Below are positions 16,980-24,942 of a DNA stretch of 64,000 nucleotides, piece by piece; position 1 is the first letter of the stretch, and each line of letters starts with the position of its first letter. The stretch is from Bradyrhizobium sp. CCBAU 53338 (GTDB lineage: Bacteria; Pseudomonadota; Alphaproteobacteria; Rhizobiales; Xanthobacteraceae), in assembly GCF_015291665.1 (NCBI RefSeq), contig NZ_CP030048.1:434001-498000 (forward strand). Direction: 5' to 3'. The notes under the pieces are model-generated. The model was not told the origin of the DNA, did not search any database, and was given only the letters and a program-made list of their open reading frames with translations. The position numbers and the translations under genes are program-made.

Positions 16980-18194
16980 TCACTCGCCGCCCATCACCGT
17001 TCGCGTCAGCGTGCTCCGCGCGAATTTCTTCAGCGGCATCGGCTTGCCGAACAGGAAGCCCTGCACGTGATCGAAGCCCAGCTCGTTCGCTGCGACGAGG
17101 TCGGCGCGGCTCTCGACTCCCTCGGCAGCCGAGCGTGCGCCATAGCCCTGCGCGAGCTCGACGATGTGACGGCACACCGTGCGCTTGAGACGGTCGTTGG
17201 CGCTCCCGGTCACGAAGTGGCGGTCGGCCTTCAGCTTGATGAAGGGGATCCTGCCGAGATCCATCAGCGACGGCCAGTTGGCGCCGAGATTGTCGATGGA
17301 CAGGCCGATATTGTGCAGCCGCATCTCGCGCGAGATTTCGGTCAGGAGATCGAGATCGCGAATCGCCTCCTCGCTGGTGATCTCGATCGTCAATCCGCCG
17401 AAGGCCGGATGCGTCGGCACGCGGCGGCAGAGATCGCGCACGGCCTGCGGCTCCTTCAAATACGAGGCGGGCAGGTTGATCGAGAGATCGACCGGGCTTT
17501 GCCGCTCCAGGAGGTAGTGCCAGTCCTGCACCGCGCGTTCGATCACGAACTCCGAGAGATCGCGCAGGTGCGGATCGTGCTCCTCCGGGATGAAATAGGC
17601 CGGGGGCACCACGCCCCAGGTCGGATGGCGCATCCGCACCAGAGCCTCTGCGCCGCAGCGGATCAGCGTGCGCGCGTCGATCTTGGGCTGATACCAGAGC
17701 TCGAGCCAGCCGGCGTGCAAGGCTTCGCCGACATGCACGGCCGGGCTCGGCGCCGGCTCGTCCGGCAGCAGCATCGCAATGCGATCGCGCAGCGTCTCCG
17801 CGGCAAAGGGCGTGGTGAGCGGCGGCAGCATGGCGAGGCCATATTCCTCTCCGACCTGCTGCACGGCCTTGACGATGATCGACTCGCGGGCTCCGACGGT
17901 CAGGACCTTGCCGTCGAAGGCCTCGCGCACCAGCGTCTCCAGGAATGTGCCGGGCTCGATGCCGTCGGCGGCAACGCCGAACAGGATCAGGTCCGGCAAT
18001 TCGCCGGCGAGCACGGTCTTGAGCTCGTCGGCACTGGCGCATTCGCTGGTGACGAAGCCAAAATCCTCCAGCACCTCGGCCAGGAATGCGCGCAGATGGC
18101 GCTTGCCGTCGGCGACGCATGCGCGCGGCGTTACCTTTCGCCGTCCGAAGGTCTTGGGCCTTCGTCCGGCGAGTTCAACAATGTCGTCGTTCAT
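16980..18194 (-). CDS. Degenerate receiver plus EAL-domain protein
   Basis: About 404 residues from the ATG at 18194, which follows GGGAGAGG. The N-terminal domain resembles a receiver (ACVADGKRHLRAFLAEVLED), but the phospho-acceptor Asp is replaced by Gly (PDLILFG, Gly about 73). The EAL domain has AEALVRMRHP (from about 182) and LSINLPASYL. The loop that is normally DDFGTGYSSL reads DNLGANWPSL, and the KID segment reads IKLKADRHFV. Several metal or loop residues for c-di-GMP hydrolysis are therefore altered. It may bind c-di-GMP or protein partners rather than cleave it; hydrolysis is not excluded. Confidence 0.8.
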   Translation of the reverse strand: MNDDIVELAGRRPKTFGRRKVTPRACVADGKRHLRAFLAEVLEDFGFVTSECASADELKTVLAGELPDLILFGVAADGIEPGTFLETLVREAFDGKVLTVGARESIIVKAVQQVGEEYGLAMLPPLTTPFAAETLRDRIAMLLPDEPAPSPAVHVGEALHAGWLELWYQPKIDARTLIRCGAEALVRMRHPTWGVVPPAYFIPEEHDPHLRDLSEFVIERAVQDWHYLLERQSPVDLSINLPASYLKEPQAVRDLCRRVPTHPAFGGLTIEITSEEAIRDLDLLTEISREMRLHNIGLSIDNLGANWPSLMDLGRIPFIKLKADRHFVTGSANDRLKRTVCRHIVELAQGYGARSAAEGVESRADLVAANELGFDHVQGFLFGKPMPLKKFARSTLTRTVMGGE

Positions 18195-18901
18195 CGCAAA
18201 CCTCTCCCGTTCCGCGACCGGTGTTAGCGACGGGAGCAGTTTCAAATAAGGAGCGCTTCAGCCGATTATTGAATTATCTGGGTAACGTTAAAGTCCCCAT
18301 CATTTCTAAAATTGTTCGGATATCGTTCGAGAAGTCTTCACGTCTGTCGCTGCGCGGCCCACTTGCGTGCGACAATCATGCAGGATTTTCCCGACGCTCA
18401 ATTCGGCGGTGTGCGCGGTCGTGTCCTGTAATTGGACGACGCTGCGCGCGCTTCGCCCAATTGAATAACGGGTGCCTCAATTGGATGTGGCTTTGTCGTG
18501 CTCGTCCATGCAGAACGCCTTCTTCTTCGTCGTCGAATGGAGATCGGCGCGGCAGGGACCACGCGCGGTGTCCACCCCTCGCGCTGCATGTGATGCATCG
18601 GGGAATTGTGAGCGGCGGGTTCCGTCGGCGAATTCATTCTCGCGCGATGCGCGCATGGCCAGTCGCTGCGCGTGACGGTTATGCGACGACGCGACCATCC
18701 GCGGGGCGGGCGAATGTGAAGCACTTCACAGGCCGATTGCTGCACGTGCGCTATTGGTCCCTGGAGCCGGTGGTGGGCTGTCAGGGATTGCAGCTATGAC
18801 GACGCGGCGGTTGATCTATTGGTGGTTCAGGATCGTGATGTCAGGGCGATTTCTCGATCGCTTCCTGTGCCTGCCACGCGTTCCGGAATAGCCGGCGCGA
18901 A
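18195..18901. other. Intergenic region, no supported gene
   Basis: About 700 bp of lower-GC DNA between two minus-strand genes. A 31-codon ORF (18796-18891, plus strand, MTTRRLIYWWFRIVM start) is the only clean short frame, without a convincing ribosome-binding site. The part next to 18194 presumably holds the promoter of the receiver-EAL gene. Confidence 0.5.
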
Positions 18902-20065
18902 CTAGGTCGCCCCGATCAATTTGCGAAACGCCGCCGCGCCGTCCTGCACGGCGTCGCGGCCCTTCCAGGCCAGATAGCTCAGCTTGCCGCCGAGCGTATC
19001 CTGATTGCGCAGCCGGCGCGATCCCAGGATGTGACCGACATTGGCGGGGAAGCGGCTGACCTCGGCCGCCACCAGCGCCGCGATCGCGTCCATCAATTGC
19101 TGAAGCCGGACGCCCCATTCGCTCTGCTCGATGCCGTCGATGCGAACCTTGAGCGAATGTTCGACGTCGTAGATTTCCGTGAGCAGGTCCCGTGCGACGA
19201 GAAATCGGTTGTGGCGAAGTGCGATCCGCAAGGCAAGGCGCTTGTCGTCGAGCCGATCGAGCACCATGGGAACGACGCAAGCATAGGACGCCGCTGCAAC
19301 CTCGGCAGCGCTCTTGCTCGCGGCCGCCTTGGTCGCAAGGTATATGAGCCGCCAGAATGTCTTCAGGCGCCTCGCGACCAGCGTCAGCGCGAACGGCAGC
19401 GCATCGGGATTGGCCTTCTTGAAGGCGTCGAGTTGCGCGGTGATCTGTGCGACCTGGCCGTCGTCGAATTTCGTGATGGTCTCGGGCAGCTTCTCGTTGA
19501 ACTTCGGCAGCGCGTCGCCGGCACGCAGCACCTGGAGCATCTTCCTCACGTCGTCGAAGGCGGTGCGCGAGGCGGTGTATTGCGCGAGCTTGTCGCGTGC
19601 GAATTCGGTGCTTTCCGCCGATGCGAGCGTGTTCTCGAGCACCTTGACGACCTTGCCCTGAAAGATGGTCGCGATCTTCAGCACTTCCTTGGGATTGTTG
19701 GCGGCGACCTGGTCGTTGATCGCCTTGATGTAGTCGCGCGCCATGGTCGGCAGCAGGTCGCGGCAGATCCACTCCCAGATCGGGGTGAGCGTGTTGCGCG
19801 AGATCCGTCCCGAATTGGCGTGCTCGGGCGCGCCGTCGATCAGCAGCAGTTCGAGCGGCGCGAAGAAATAGCGCGACGGACTGGTCGCGCGCGCCTGGGT
19901 CGATCCATCCTTGCGGAATTCGGCGCGCAGCTTGGCCTGGATCTCTGCTGAGCCCGGCATGTCGAGGCCGCAAAGCTCGAGCCGCTCGAGTTCGCTGAGC
20001 AGGCAGCTGCGCGACAACGGCGTCAGCTTCTGCAGGAACTCCGAAAGCTCGTCGATTTCGTCCAT
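18902..20065 (-). CDS. Hypothetical protein, mostly helical
   Basis: A 387-residue protein I do not recognise. The start MDEIDELSEFLQKLTPLSRS at 20065 is preferred over upstream in-frame starts, which lead into a Cys/Arg-rich, unlikely N-terminus. The sequence is rich in amphipathic helices with no signal peptide or transmembrane segment (IWEWICRDLLPTMARDYIKA; VRKMLQVLRAGDALPKFNEK). It stands alone between long intergenic regions. Confidence 0.75.
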   Translation of the reverse strand: MDEIDELSEFLQKLTPLSRSCLLSELERLELCGLDMPGSAEIQAKLRAEFRKDGSTQARATSPSRYFFAPLELLLIDGAPEHANSGRISRNTLTPIWEWICRDLLPTMARDYIKAINDQVAANNPKEVLKIATIFQGKVVKVLENTLASAESTEFARDKLAQYTASRTAFDDVRKMLQVLRAGDALPKFNEKLPETITKFDDGQVAQITAQLDAFKKANPDALPFALTLVARRLKTFWRLIYLATKAAASKSAAEVAAASYACVVPMVLDRLDDKRLALRIALRHNRFLVARDLLTEIYDVEHSLKVRIDGIEQSEWGVRLQQLMDAIAALVAAEVSRFPANVGHILGSRRLRNQDTLGGKLSYLAWKGRDAVQDGAAAFRKLIGAT

Positions 20066-20405
20066 GGCACGCAATCTCTCGCAACGATTCCAGCAGGCTG
20101 ACTGGCCGAATGCATGGAGGCATTTGCGCGCTCTCAATTGCGACACAGAGAAGCAAGCCGCCGTTAATTAATCGGTAAAGTCTGAGTGCGCGGGGATGGG
20201 GTGCGGCGGTAATCGTTAAGGAGGTGTTGGGATTCCTGCCTGTGATTTAGGCAATTTCATCAACCTTGGCGCGGCTGGCATCAGCCCCGTGCAAGCATAA
20301 ATTGTGCCTTTGCCGGTATTTCAGCACAGAGCTGACGGAATTACCGTAGTCATACGGAGCAGAAAGTTAACCACAGATCGCCCCGGGTTCCGCTAAACAC
20401 GTCAC
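20066..20405. other. Divergent intergenic region
   Basis: About 340 bp between two divergent genes, relatively AT-rich, especially near 20300-20400 (CAGAAAGTTAACCACAGATC). It presumably carries promoters for both genes. No repeat or RNA structure stands out. Confidence 0.4.
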
Positions 20406-21026
20406 ATGGGGTCACAGAACGATACGGTCACTGATTCGCGGCCGTCGGAATGGTTCGAAAGCGGTGCGTCTGCGCCTGAAGAACTCGACTTCGTCCGGCT
20501 CAATGCCGCCCGCGCCAAGGCGGCTGACGAGATGGCCGCGGCCATAGCCCGCGAGCTCAATGGTCCCCTGACCGCACTTCTGCTCTATATGGGCGAGATC
20601 AAGCACCACAGCGATCAACTCGCGCCCGTTTCGGCCGACCGCGCCTATTTGCAGCAGGTGGTGGAGAACGCACTGGCGCAAACCGAGCGCGTCTGCGGCC
20701 TGGTGAAGCAGCTTGCCGGTCAGCACAAGGGCGGCCTGCCCGCGCCGTCGATCAGTGAAGATGTCGAGTTGAAGCCCGGCCGCGCGCTGCCGCCACCGCG
20801 CGAGGCGAGCTCCGAGTTCTCGGGCCTGTCGGGCAAGCGGCTGACCAAGCGCGAGCGTGAGGTGCTGCGGCTGATCAGCGAGGGCTTTTCGAACAAGCAG
20901 GGGGCGCTGCGGATGCAGATCAGTCCGCGCACCTTCGAGAGCCATCGGGCCGAAGCGATGCGCAAGCTCGGCGCGCGCAACACCGCGGACCTCGTCCGCG
21001 CGGCGCTGCTGCATTCGATCGATTGA
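20406..21026 (+). CDS. LuxR-type HTH regulator with a His-less HisKA-like domain
   Basis: A 206-residue protein. Residues about 36-110 look like the dimerisation helices of a histidine kinase, but the H-box reads IARELNGPLTAL with Arg49 where the phospho-accepting His belongs. Residues about 140-206 are a FixJ/LuxR HTH (LTKREREVLRLISEGFSNKQ; ISPRTFESHRAEAMRKLGAR). There is no receiver and no ATPase domain. The HTH closely resembles that of the FixJ-type gene at 31038. The DHp-like region may serve for dimerisation or for binding a receiver protein. Confidence 0.8.
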   Translation: MGSQNDTVTDSRPSEWFESGASAPEELDFVRLNAARAKAADEMAAAIARELNGPLTALLLYMGEIKHHSDQLAPVSADRAYLQQVVENALAQTERVCGLVKQLAGQHKGGLPAPSISEDVELKPGRALPPPREASSEFSGLSGKRLTKREREVLRLISEGFSNKQGALRMQISPRTFESHRAEAMRKLGARNTADLVRAALLHSID

Positions 21027-21079
21027 AGCGGTCGTTTTGCGCCGCCTTGGTGGCGGCGCGCTCGCGGCAGGATCGTGCT

Positions 21080-21328
21080 CTAGAAATAGTCTTCGGCGAA
21101 GGGGCGCGCGCGCGAAGCGGCCCGCGGCATCGTAGGCTCTTCCTTCGGCGTATTCGGGATGATGGTGATGGTCCAGCGCGGCGGGATGGTCGATTCGTGC
21201 TCGAGCACCGAGCGGACAAAACCCGTCACCGTGGACTCGCCCGCCTTCACCGTGGCCATGCGGCCGTTGAACTGTGCGATGCGAAAGCGACGGACCTCTT
21301 TCTGGTCCGCAGTCTCATAGGTGAACAT
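21080..21328 (-). CDS. Small conserved-looking hypothetical protein
   Basis: An 82-residue protein starting MFTYETADQKEVRRFRIAQF, with two strand-rich segments (ATVKAGESTVTGFVRSVLEH; RWTITIIPN) and a basic tail. GGAGGGTT lies upstream of the ATG. It is similar in style to small hypotheticals seen repeatedly in Bradyrhizobium. The function is unknown. Confidence 0.65.
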   Translation of the reverse strand: MFTYETADQKEVRRFRIAQFNGRMATVKAGESTVTGFVRSVLEHESTIPPRWTITIIPNTPKEEPTMPRAASRARPFAEDYF

Positions 21329-21427
21329 GGAAACCCTCCTGGTTTCCGGCGACTATCGCCACCTATGATTAGTCATCCGTGAAAATTGCAAACCGTATAA
21401 GTACGGCGGGCCTTTGAGGCGGGTCGG

Positions 21428-21805
21428 TCAATCCTCTGATTCCTGGGCCTTCGCGGCGATGAAGGCCGCTTCCATCTGCTCCAGAAGATCGCCCAATTCG
21501 GCCGCGCCGATCGCCTCGGCCGTGCTCTCCAGCCGCAGCGCCAGCGTCGCGAGCCTGAGATAGCCGAAGGTCCTGGCCGTGCTCTTCAGCGAATGCGCCT
21601 CGCGCGCGAACCTGGCCCGGTGCTGGCCGAGCGCGAGCGTGCGGAACGACTGAAGCCGCGCGCTGGTCTCGCTCCAGAATACCGATCGCACTTCACGGGC
21701 GCCGTCCTCGCCGATCTCGCGCACCAGCGCCTCGAACGCACGGGGCTCGCGCAGCGGCGCGGTGTCGAGCGCACCTGGCGCAGGCGCGAGTACGGCGTCG
21801 AACAT
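21428..21805 (-). CDS. Hpt-domain phosphotransfer protein
   Basis: A 125-residue protein from the ATG at 21805. Longer in-frame starts exist upstream but are Arg-rich and unlikely. It contains an Hpt four-helix bundle with the phospho-accepting motif AHSLKSTARTFGYLRL. It could relay phosphate between the hybrid kinase (31744-35244) or CheA-receiver and one of the stand-alone receivers nearby; this is inference. Confidence 0.85.
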   Translation of the reverse strand: MFDAVLAPAPGALDTAPLREPRAFEALVREIGEDGAREVRSVFWSETSARLQSFRTLALGQHRARFAREAHSLKSTARTFGYLRLATLALRLESTAEAIGAAELGDLLEQMEAAFIAAKAQESED

Positions 21806-21963
21806 GGTTGTCCCGGTCCCCTTGATGCGCGTCGCGATGCGAGGCGTCCGGGTGTCTACGCCATTTCGATTGCAGTTCTGGTCACGAGATGCACCGAGTT
21901 TGCGGGCGGAGCTAAGCAGTTGCTTTACCATGTGCCGCTCGGTCCGGGCGCACCGGCGCGGCG

Positions 21964-22686
21964 TCACGCGCCGAGCAGCCGGTCGTATTGGGCCTTGACC
22001 GTGGCGTAGCATTCGCAGGCCGTCTGGCGCAGGCCGTCCAGATTGAGGAGCTGGATATGCCCGCGGCTGTAGTGGATGAAATTGGCCTGCTGCAAGGTAT
22101 TGGCGACCAGCGACACGCTGTTGCGCCGCGCCCCGATCATCTGCGCCATGGCTTCCTGCGTCAGCAGCAGCCGGTAGTCGCCCGACAGATCATGGGTGTG
22201 CAGCAGGCAGCGCGCCAGCCGCGACTCCACCGGATGGGCCGCGTTGCAGCCCGCGGTCTGCTGCACCTGCGCGTAGACCGCGAGCCCGTGCCGCGTCAGC
22301 AGCGTTCGCAGGGTCGCGCTCTGTTCCGCCGCGATGCGCAGCCGGTCGAGGTCCATCACCGACGCGACGCCGGGAACCAGCACGACCGCCGTGTTGAGTG
22401 CGCAAGCATCGCCCAAGGTCGAAAACGCGCCGAGCAGGCTGTCGCGGCCGATCATGGCGACCTGCACATGCTCGCCCTTGGCGAGTTTGACGACCAGCGA
22501 GATCACGCCGCGATGCGGGAAGTAGGCGCGCTTGAGCGTCTCGCCGGTCTCGACCAGCACGGCATCATGCGGGAGATCGGCCGTGCGCAGATGTGCACGG
22601 ATCAATTCATAATCATCTGCCGACAGCGCCGACAGGAAACCGTTGGATGGGCGCGCCATCGTTTCCAAAGCAGCCTCCTGTCTCAT
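21964..22686 (-). CDS. Crp/Fnr-family transcriptional regulator
   Basis: A 240-residue protein (or 231 from the ATG at 22659). It has an N-terminal cyclic-nucleotide-binding-like beta barrel (YFPHRGVISLVVKLAKGEHV) and a C-terminal winged helix (LLLTQEAMAQMIGARRNSVS). There is no FNR-type Cys cluster. The neighbouring gene at 22853 is a close paralogue with the same domain plan, indicating tandem duplication. Confidence 0.87.
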   Translation of the reverse strand: MRQEAALETMARPSNGFLSALSADDYELIRAHLRTADLPHDAVLVETGETLKRAYFPHRGVISLVVKLAKGEHVQVAMIGRDSLLGAFSTLGDACALNTAVVLVPGVASVMDLDRLRIAAEQSATLRTLLTRHGLAVYAQVQQTAGCNAAHPVESRLARCLLHTHDLSGDYRLLLTQEAMAQMIGARRNSVSLVANTLQQANFIHYSRGHIQLLNLDGLRQTACECYATVKAQYDRLLGA

Positions 22687-22852
22687 CCGCCGATGGACAC
22701 CCGCGGCTCTACGATCCGCTTTTGGGTAAGTTCCATCATGTTCCCGTCAGGATATATTGGCAATTGGTGCAGTGCTGATGGACGTGATTCAGCAATCACT
22801 CGGCGCGTCTTGTACGCACCGGAATGCCGCGGTCGTGGTAGCGCTTACATTA

Positions 22853-23560
22853 TCAATGACTCGCAAACAGTCTCGCGTGATGGGCCTTGACGGCGGCATG
22901 ACACTCGCAAGAGGTCGCTTCCAGCGCGCGTAGATCGATGATCTCGATCTGGCCGCGGCTGTAGCTGATGATGCCGGCACGCTGCAGCTCATGCGCAACC
23001 AGCGAAACGGCGTTACGCCGTACGCCCATCATCTGGGCCAGGGTCTCCTGTGTCAGCGCGAGGGTTTCCCTGTCCGACAGATCCCGGGCACGCAGCAGCC
23101 AGCGCGCCAGCCGCGCCTCGACCGGGTGCAGCGCATTGCAGAGCAGGGACTGCTGCGCCCGCGCGAGCAGCGCTTGCTCGTGCCGAATGATCAGGCTGCG
23201 GAACGCGATGCTCGCATTGGCAACGGTTCGAAAGGCCGGGATTTCAACTGCAGATGCGGTCCCGGGAAAGAGCACGACAGCGTCTGATGCCGCGATTCCA
23301 TCGGCGAGTGCCGCGCCGCCGCCGACGATGCTGTCGCGTCCGAGCATCGCCACTTCGATCGTTTGTCCTTCGGATAGGCTGACCGTGATTGAAACGGTTC
23401 CGTCGTGCGGAAACAGGACGTGGCGAAGTGCCGCGCCTGCCTCGTCCAAGACAGTCTCTCTGACCAATTCGATTGTCACCAGATGCGGACGCAACAGGTC
23501 GAAGTCCGCCGCGTCGAGCATCTGCAGCATTTGATTTGGCGGTGGACCGCTCGCGCTCAT
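22853..23560 (-). CDS. Crp/Fnr-family transcriptional regulator, paralogue
   Basis: A 235-residue protein from the ATG at 23560 (MSASGPPPNQMLQMLDAADF). The effector domain contains VLFPHDGTVSITVSLSEGQT, and the HTH ALTQETLAQMMGVRRNAVSL nearly matches the neighbour's. The C-terminal SYSRGQIEIIDLRALEATSC segment is likewise shared. It probably responds to an unknown ligand or redox cue. Confidence 0.87.
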   Translation of the reverse strand: MSASGPPPNQMLQMLDAADFDLLRPHLVTIELVRETVLDEAGAALRHVLFPHDGTVSITVSLSEGQTIEVAMLGRDSIVGGGAALADGIAASDAVVLFPGTASAVEIPAFRTVANASIAFRSLIIRHEQALLARAQQSLLCNALHPVEARLARWLLRARDLSDRETLALTQETLAQMMGVRRNAVSLVAHELQRAGIISYSRGQIEIIDLRALEATSCECHAAVKAHHARLFASH

Positions 23561-24058
23561 GCAGAGACAATCCTGCGTGTTTCCCGGATATCGGCTTCCG
23601 GGATGCTGATTCTTGGGACGCTGGTTCTCGAACGTCGGCGTCACGCCTTCGATGTCCAGTTGCCAACGACACGAACATATTGTAATGGTTGTATTGTTGT
23701 CCATATACCCGTTGAATGGTAGACAACTTGCCGCATTTGCGGCGAAAATGAAAACAGCGCGCTGATCGATGCGCACGCCCGGCGAGCCAGTCCTGCGTAG
23801 CAAACCGGGGACGAGTGCCAGGGGGCCTCATGAGCAGGGAACGGGCAACCGGCCGTAGATATTGCGTCGGCCTTTTCATCGGCTATTTGCCGGTTCACGC
23901 GGGCTTGCGCGTTCGTCGCTTCCTTTCAGCCGTCAGACATTGCTCCGCGCCTTTGCGCGGCCCGGCCGCGGATCTCGCGCTCATCCCGTTCGCATGTTGC
24001 ACCAGGCCGACCGCGCGCGCGGTCAATACGATTTCAACGCAAGCGAAAGGAGAAAGGT
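23561..24058. other. Divergent intergenic region
   Basis: About 500 bp between the Crp/Fnr paralogue and the receiver gene. It contains an AT-rich stretch near 23680-23720 (TGGTTGTATTGTTGTCCATA), a likely promoter region for the Crp/Fnr gene. No further gene is supported. Confidence 0.4.
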
Positions 24059-24526
24059 GTGCGCAACGGTTCAATTCTTGAATCGCCGAAGCGGGAAATT
24101 CCAACGACGCCAGACAGTCTGCGCCACATTCTCGTTGTCGACGACGACCCGATGGTATCCATGGCCATCGAGATCTATCTCCAGCGAAACAATTTTCGGG
24201 TGACGATCGCTGACGGCGGCGAAGCCGGGCTCCGCGCTCTCGAGAACGAACAGTTCGATCTGATGATCATCGACATCTTCATGCCGCATATGCGCGGATT
24301 CGAATCGATCCGGCTCTTTCACGACCGCGCGCCCATGACGCCGCTGATTGCGATGTCCGGTTATGCCTTCGCAGATCTGAATTCGCCTGCACCCGATTTC
24401 CTCAGGATGGCGCTGGAGCTCGGCGCCTCGCGCTGCCTGCGCAAGCCGTTCACGCCGGTTGCGCTGCTGGCCGCGATCAGGGACTGCCTCGCCGAGTCCC
24501 ATGCCGCCGCTGCGCGGCTGGGTTAG
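24059..24526 (+). CDS. Stand-alone response regulator receiver
   Basis: A 155-residue single receiver. It shows HILVVDDDPMVSMAIEIYL, the phospho-acceptor in LMIIDIFMPHMRGF and the Lys in LRKPF. The loop between strand 4 and helix 4 carries an insert reading PDFLRMALELGAS. The same insert type occurs in the receiver at 35306, so they belong to one subfamily. The GTG start at 24059 follows AAGGAGAAAGGT. There is no output domain, so it acts through partners. Confidence 0.85.
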   Translation: MRNGSILESPKREIPTTPDSLRHILVVDDDPMVSMAIEIYLQRNNFRVTIADGGEAGLRALENEQFDLMIIDIFMPHMRGFESIRLFHDRAPMTPLIAMSGYAFADLNSPAPDFLRMALELGASRCLRKPFTPVALLAAIRDCLAESHAAAARLG

Positions 24527-24942
24527 CGCGTCATCGTTCGCGGCGTCGTGCGGTAAGAGTCTGTTTACCGCAAGCTTGGGTCTTGCGGATTTCATCGACA
24601 CTTCGACCGAAGCCCTCATGCGCGATCTCGATCGCGTGTGATTTGACTCAATTCGCGCGGCTCGTGCACATCTCCCGACATCGGCAGGATTTTTTGCGCC
24701 TGCCGTGACGCCGTTATCCGCGCGTTTACCTGTCGCGTTTCCGGAGCGAGGCTGCGGGCGGGATTTGCCGAAAACTGCGGTCTCACGCAGCCGAACGGCA
24801 AACTTCGTTTCAATATCCGTATTAGCACGGAGGATGAAATTAACGGGACCGTGAAATGGGTTGTCTAACGATCTAGGAGCGGACTTCCGCCGATTCCAAG
24901 CGCGGCGCAGGCGTTGAGGTCCAGCTCAGTAAGGCGTAGCTC
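24527..24942. other. Intergenic region upstream of the che operon
   Basis: About 415 bp without a supported gene. Its 3' part should hold the promoter of the chemotaxis operon. The stretch near 24810-24860 is AT-richer (CAATATCCGTATTAGCACGG). No sigma-54 or riboswitch pattern is evident. Confidence 0.4.

Noticed and set aside
18796..18891. 31-codon ORF MTTRRLIYWWFRIVM
   Set aside because: No convincing ribosome-binding site or recognisable fold, and it lies in low-information intergenic DNA.
21037..21061. GCGCCGCC/GGCGGCGC hairpin after the LuxR-type gene as a terminator
   Set aside because: There is no T-tract after the stem on either strand, so a terminator call is not supported.
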